DNA of 64,000 nt from Chryseobacterium sp. (GTDB lineage: Bacteria; Bacteroidota; Bacteroidia; Flavobacteriales; Weeksellaceae), in contig NZ_VOXE01000002.1 of NCBI RefSeq assembly GCF_008014695.1, forward strand, positions 434,001-498,000, read 5' to 3'. The notes under the pieces are model-generated. The model did not search any database, was not told where the DNA came from, and saw nothing but the letters and a program-made list of their open reading frames with translations. Positions 61,376 to 64,000 of the stretch are shown piece by piece. A program made the translations under genes and the position numbers. Numbering within the stretch: position 1 is the first letter of the stretch; each line of letters starts with the position of its first letter.

Positions 61376-62803
61376 ATGTTAAAAAAATCATTTACCGTAA
61401 TGAGCGTGGCTGCTGTTTTTTTCGCAAGCGCTCAAAATATGTCAACAGTTAAAAATTCAGTTGACATTTATTCAAACACCAATTTTTTCGGTTCAGCAAA
61501 ATATAATGGAATGGCAGGTTCAACAGGAGCGTTGGGCGGGGACGGAAATTCTCTTCTCAATAATCCGGCCGGTTTAGGTGTTGCTATTTCAAGCGATTTT
61601 TCCGGAACACTTGCTGTTGAGAGCAATAAAAATGTGAGTTCTCTTAATGGATCATCAATTGATTATAAGATCAACACTGGCGAAATAGGAAATATAAATG
61701 GTGTCGCTGCTTTTCAGTTGATGACCGAAAGTCCCTGGAAATTTGTCAATATCGGGATTAGTTATTCCAATCAGACCATTGAAGATTACGTGGAAACTCC
61801 AGGAAACTCCAGCATCGTCATTCAAAAAGCTCTTGTGGATGCAGGTGGAAATGATGTTACCGGAAATCTTTCCTATTTAGGACATGCTTACAATCGTTAC
61901 GGGAACCAATCAAAAATGAGTATCGGTGTAGGAGCGAATTATGCCAATTCCCTTTATCTGGGTGCCGGCCTTAATTTTCATTATGCTCAGATTGAGCAGT
62001 ATGATTCAGCCCAGTTCGGACTTGATCTGGACAATTCGGTAAATACCTACGACAAGCAATACACCCCTTTCACGGAAGAGTCTGCTGGTTTTTCAGCAAC
62101 TTTTGGAGTCATAGGCAAAGTCAACAATCAGTTCAGATTGGGTGCATCAGTGGAAACGCCAACCTGGTGGACTATTCAAAGACTTTATAATGAAAATTAT
62201 GTTGATAACTCCGGTTATATTTCTTTTGAAACTTTAGAAGAGTCCAGAAATTTCAGTTCACCTTTGAAGGCCAATCTTAGTGCCTCCTTTGTTCCGAATA
62301 AGAATTTTTCACTGAATGTGGACTACAGTCTGGGTTTAACAAAACCACGGTACAGAGTACAGGGTGCTGCTGAAAGCGAACTGAATGATTTTTTCAACGA
62401 CAACTATAAAAGTTTATCAGAAGTGAAGTTCGGAGCAGAATACAGACTTAAAGCATTACGATTAAGAGGAGGATATGCTTTCGCAACCAATCCGTTTGAT
62501 GCGGTTTCAATAAGTTCTTATTCAAACACCGGTGTTGAAGGGAACACTTCTTACGATCAGCTCTTCATAGGTAAAAGAAACACTCTTGGACTGGGAATAG
62601 GATATGCCTTTACCTCTTTGTTTATTGATGCAGCTTTTCAGAATACCGTATCGGAATACAGCAATCCGTTTTTAAGAGGGTCAGAAGAGTTCGGAACAGG
62701 ATATTATTCAGCAGATTTTGATGTCAATTCAAATTCGTCGGTTGTATCTCAGGTGAAGAATACCAGAAATAATTTCTTTCTTACTGTAGGCTGGAAATTT
62801 TAA
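61376..62803 (+). CDS. FadL/OmpP1-like outer membrane barrel
   Basis: Protein of 475 residues with a signal peptide (SFTVMSVAAVFFASAQ). The mature N-terminus has the FadL-like plug region SAKYNGMAGSTGALGGDGNS and LLNNPAGLGVAIS, followed by many amphipathic strands and a final aromatic strand NNFFLTVGWKF. FadL-family proteins pass hydrophobic compounds through the outer membrane. It forms a two-gene unit with the Tyr/Gly-rich lipoprotein and ends in a terminator. Confidence 0.85.
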   Translation: MLKKSFTVMSVAAVFFASAQNMSTVKNSVDIYSNTNFFGSAKYNGMAGSTGALGGDGNSLLNNPAGLGVAISSDFSGTLAVESNKNVSSLNGSSIDYKINTGEIGNINGVAAFQLMTESPWKFVNIGISYSNQTIEDYVETPGNSSIVIQKALVDAGGNDVTGNLSYLGHAYNRYGNQSKMSIGVGANYANSLYLGAGLNFHYAQIEQYDSAQFGLDLDNSVNTYDKQYTPFTEESAGFSATFGVIGKVNNQFRLGASVETPTWWTIQRLYNENYVDNSGYISFETLEESRNFSSPLKANLSASFVPNKNFSLNVDYSLGLTKPRYRVQGAAESELNDFFNDNYKSLSEVKFGAEYRLKALRLRGGYAFATNPFDAVSISSYSNTGVEGNTSYDQLFIGKRNTLGLGIGYAFTSLFIDAAFQNTVSEYSNPFLRGSEEFGTGYYSADFDVNSNSSVVSQVKNTRNNFFLTVGWKF

Positions 62804-62824
62804 TTTCTCCTCAAATATAAATTT

Positions 62825-62854
62825 AAGACTCCGAAGAAATTCGGAGTCTTTTTT
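62825..62854 (+). terminator. Terminator of the FadL-like gene
   Basis: AAGACTCCGAA, loop GAAA, TTCGGAGTCTT, then TTTT. It lies just before the converging ZIP gene and may serve both. Confidence 0.88.
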
Positions 62855-62856
62855 AA

Positions 62857-63549
62857 TTAATGCTGGTGAAAAACATGACCGAACATGGCTAATAAAACGC
62901 CGGCTACAACAAGCGTAATTTTTTTCCAGTCGATATTGTGATTTTTATTGCTTTCGAAAATAATGACTGAGGAAATATGGAGAAAGATACCCCCCACGAT
63001 GGCGAGGAAATAGATCTTCAAATCAGGATTGAAGTACCTGCCCAACAGCAGACCAAGCGGTGATGCCAATGCGAAAATCGATATAATCAGCCATGAAGAA
63101 GGCGAAAATTTTGAATCTTTGATTAAAAAAGCGCCCAGAACGAAAGAAATTGGGAGATTGTGAAATAAAATTCCCATTAAATAAGGACTCAGGATTTCAG
63201 TTTCATTCGCCAGAGGAATGCCTTCGAGAAAAGCATGAATAAACATCCCAACCATCAAAGCGACGGGGAGAATATTTTTTTCGTCCTGATGATGATGGAA
63301 ATGCCCGTGCTCGAAACCCTTGGTAAGGTTTTCCAACAACATCTGAAGCAACACCCCGCCGATAACCCAAAGTCCGATATTGCTGTTTTCGCCGTTATAA
63401 ACTTCCGGAAAAACTTCGTTCAGACAGATGGTGATGAGGAAACCGGCGCTTAAGATAAGCAGGTTTTTGGCGAACATATGCTTGTTGCCAAACAGTTTAC
63501 CGAGATAAACTCCTGTTAAAACGCTTAAAATAAGTAGAAAAACAATCAT
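62857..63549 (-). CDS. ZIP-family metal transporter
   Basis: Protein of 230 residues with eight predicted membrane segments. The loop between helices three and four is His-rich (GFEHGHFHHHQDEK), typical of ZIP transporters; helix four holds MFIHAFLEGIPLAN and helix five LFHNLPISFVLGAFL, with the His, Glu and Asn metal-site residues. Likely a zinc or other divalent metal importer. I start at 63549 (MIVFLLILSVL), the first Met before helix one; 63597 would overlap the upstream gene by 37 bases. Confidence 0.87.
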   Translation of the reverse strand: MIVFLLILSVLTGVYLGKLFGNKHMFAKNLLILSAGFLITICLNEVFPEVYNGENSNIGLWVIGGVLLQMLLENLTKGFEHGHFHHHQDEKNILPVALMVGMFIHAFLEGIPLANETEILSPYLMGILFHNLPISFVLGAFLIKDSKFSPSSWLIISIFALASPLGLLLGRYFNPDLKIYFLAIVGGIFLHISSVIIFESNKNHNIDWKKITLVVAGVLLAMFGHVFHQH

Positions 63550-63560
63550 AATTCTGTGTT

Positions 63561-64000
63561 TTACTTTTCTTCTTTTTTCCTGAAAACATTGATGCATCTG
63601 GGCGAGGTTTCCAGATCAAATTCCGAAAGTTGATAATCACCATAAATCTTTACCCTTTCGAAACCGAATTCTTCTGCATACTGACCGATTTCTTCAATCG
63701 TGTGCAGCTTAACCTTCTCAAAAAAATGAAAATCCTTGCCCTGGTCTTCAAAATAAATATCTTTAATGACGTACTGGTCTTCAATCCGTTTTTTAAGGTG
63801 AAAATCAATGCCTCCTTTCGTATTCATGAATTCAGATTTGAGCGTATTTTTCACCCATTTCTCATTTAAAAAATCGAGGACAAAATAACCGTTTTCTTTC
63901 AGCGCGTGATTTACAGAGTTGAAAACTTTTGCATCATCGCTTTTCTCTTCAAAATAGCCGAAACTGGTGAAGAGGTTGAAAACTGCATCCACCTTTTCGC
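63561..64000 (-). CDS. Class I SAM-dependent methyltransferase, C-terminal part
   Basis: The frame is open to the right edge, so the start and the SAM-binding GxGxG are outside the window. The visible 146 residues begin with KVDAVFNLFTSFGYFE, the motif after strand four in many small-molecule methyltransferases, followed by a FVLDFLN strand and antiparallel end strands. A GTG at 63992 is internal, not a true start. Substrate unknown. Confidence 0.78.
   Translation of the reverse strand, partial: EKVDAVFNLFTSFGYFEEKSDDAKVFNSVNHALKENGYFVLDFLNEKWVKNTLKSEFMNTKGGIDFHLKKRIEDQYVIKDIYFEDQGKDFHFFEKVKLHTIEEIGQYAEEFGFERVKIYGDYQLSEFDLETSPRCINVFRKKEEK

Overview
The window is a gene-dense, AT-rich stretch of a Bacteroidota chromosome, most likely from the Flavobacteriia (family Weeksellaceae, Chryseobacterium-like). 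Three things point there: the core gene set (a fused lpxC-fabZ gene, a PorX-type response regulator, a short archaeal-type ProS, DUF5686 and DUF937-OmpA proteins); many TAnnTTTG boxes, the Bacteroidota -7 promoter element, upstream of start codons; and the lack of Shine-Dalgarno sequences. I see no tRNA, rRNA, insertion sequence, prophage, CRISPR array or defence island. This is core chromosome.

Layout. Positions 1-2380 (minus): end of a surface polysaccharide cluster with a GH1-like fragment, a glycosyltransferase and UDP-galactopyranose mutase. 2740-5185 (minus): xth and porX, the latter a regulator of type IX secretion. 5390-12424 (plus): an HD phosphohydrolase, then lpxD, lpxC-fabZ, lpxA, efp, a second lpxD-like gene and sucD, joining lipid A synthesis to EF-P and the TCA cycle. 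12502-16364 (minus): a NatAB-like ABC exporter, an AlkB-like dioxygenase and an agmatinase-family enzyme. 16484-25029 (plus): a HAD phosphatase, CinA, two tandem M13 metallopeptidase lipoproteins, a small helix-hairpin-helix protein, an alpha/beta hydrolase and TerC. 25070-31993 (mostly minus): a tyrosine degradation group with fumarylacetoacetase, 4-hydroxyphenylpyruvate dioxygenase, a CoA-transferase and homogentisate dioxygenase. 32060-36761 (minus): a degenerate Mur-ligase-like protein, a lipoprotein, an acyltransferase, a Nudix CoA pyrophosphatase, alanine dehydrogenase and TsaE.

36879-39559 (plus): dnaG and clpP. 39624-42460 (minus): tpiA, a TerB-like protein, a DoxX-family protein and DUF1599. 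42539: folP. 43386-48905 (minus): a small protein, a DUF5686 outer membrane protein and alaS. 49136-52428 (plus): an unusual AAA ATPase, prfB and a DedA protein. 52437-60248 (minus): an esterase lipoprotein, dnaJ, grpE, an outer membrane protein coupled to mntH, a DUF937-OmpA protein and proS. 60391-62803 (plus): a Tyr/Gly-rich lipoprotein and a FadL-like barrel. 62857-64000 (minus): a ZIP transporter and the end of a methyltransferase.

Most notable points. (1) mntH has a TTG start, its promoter is overlapped by two palindromes, and it is translationally coupled to an outer membrane barrel gene, which suggests a two-membrane manganese or iron uptake unit. (2) DnaG has lost three of four zinc ligands and DnaJ has lost one of its two zinc centres. 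(3) An IF2-N/AAA protein has altered Walker A and B motifs. (4) A stand-alone protein resembles a Mur ligase core without its P-loop. (5) At eight genes the -7 box lies only 3-5 bases before the start codon, implying leaderless mRNAs. Family assignments rest on motifs and remembered family features; no database search was run.
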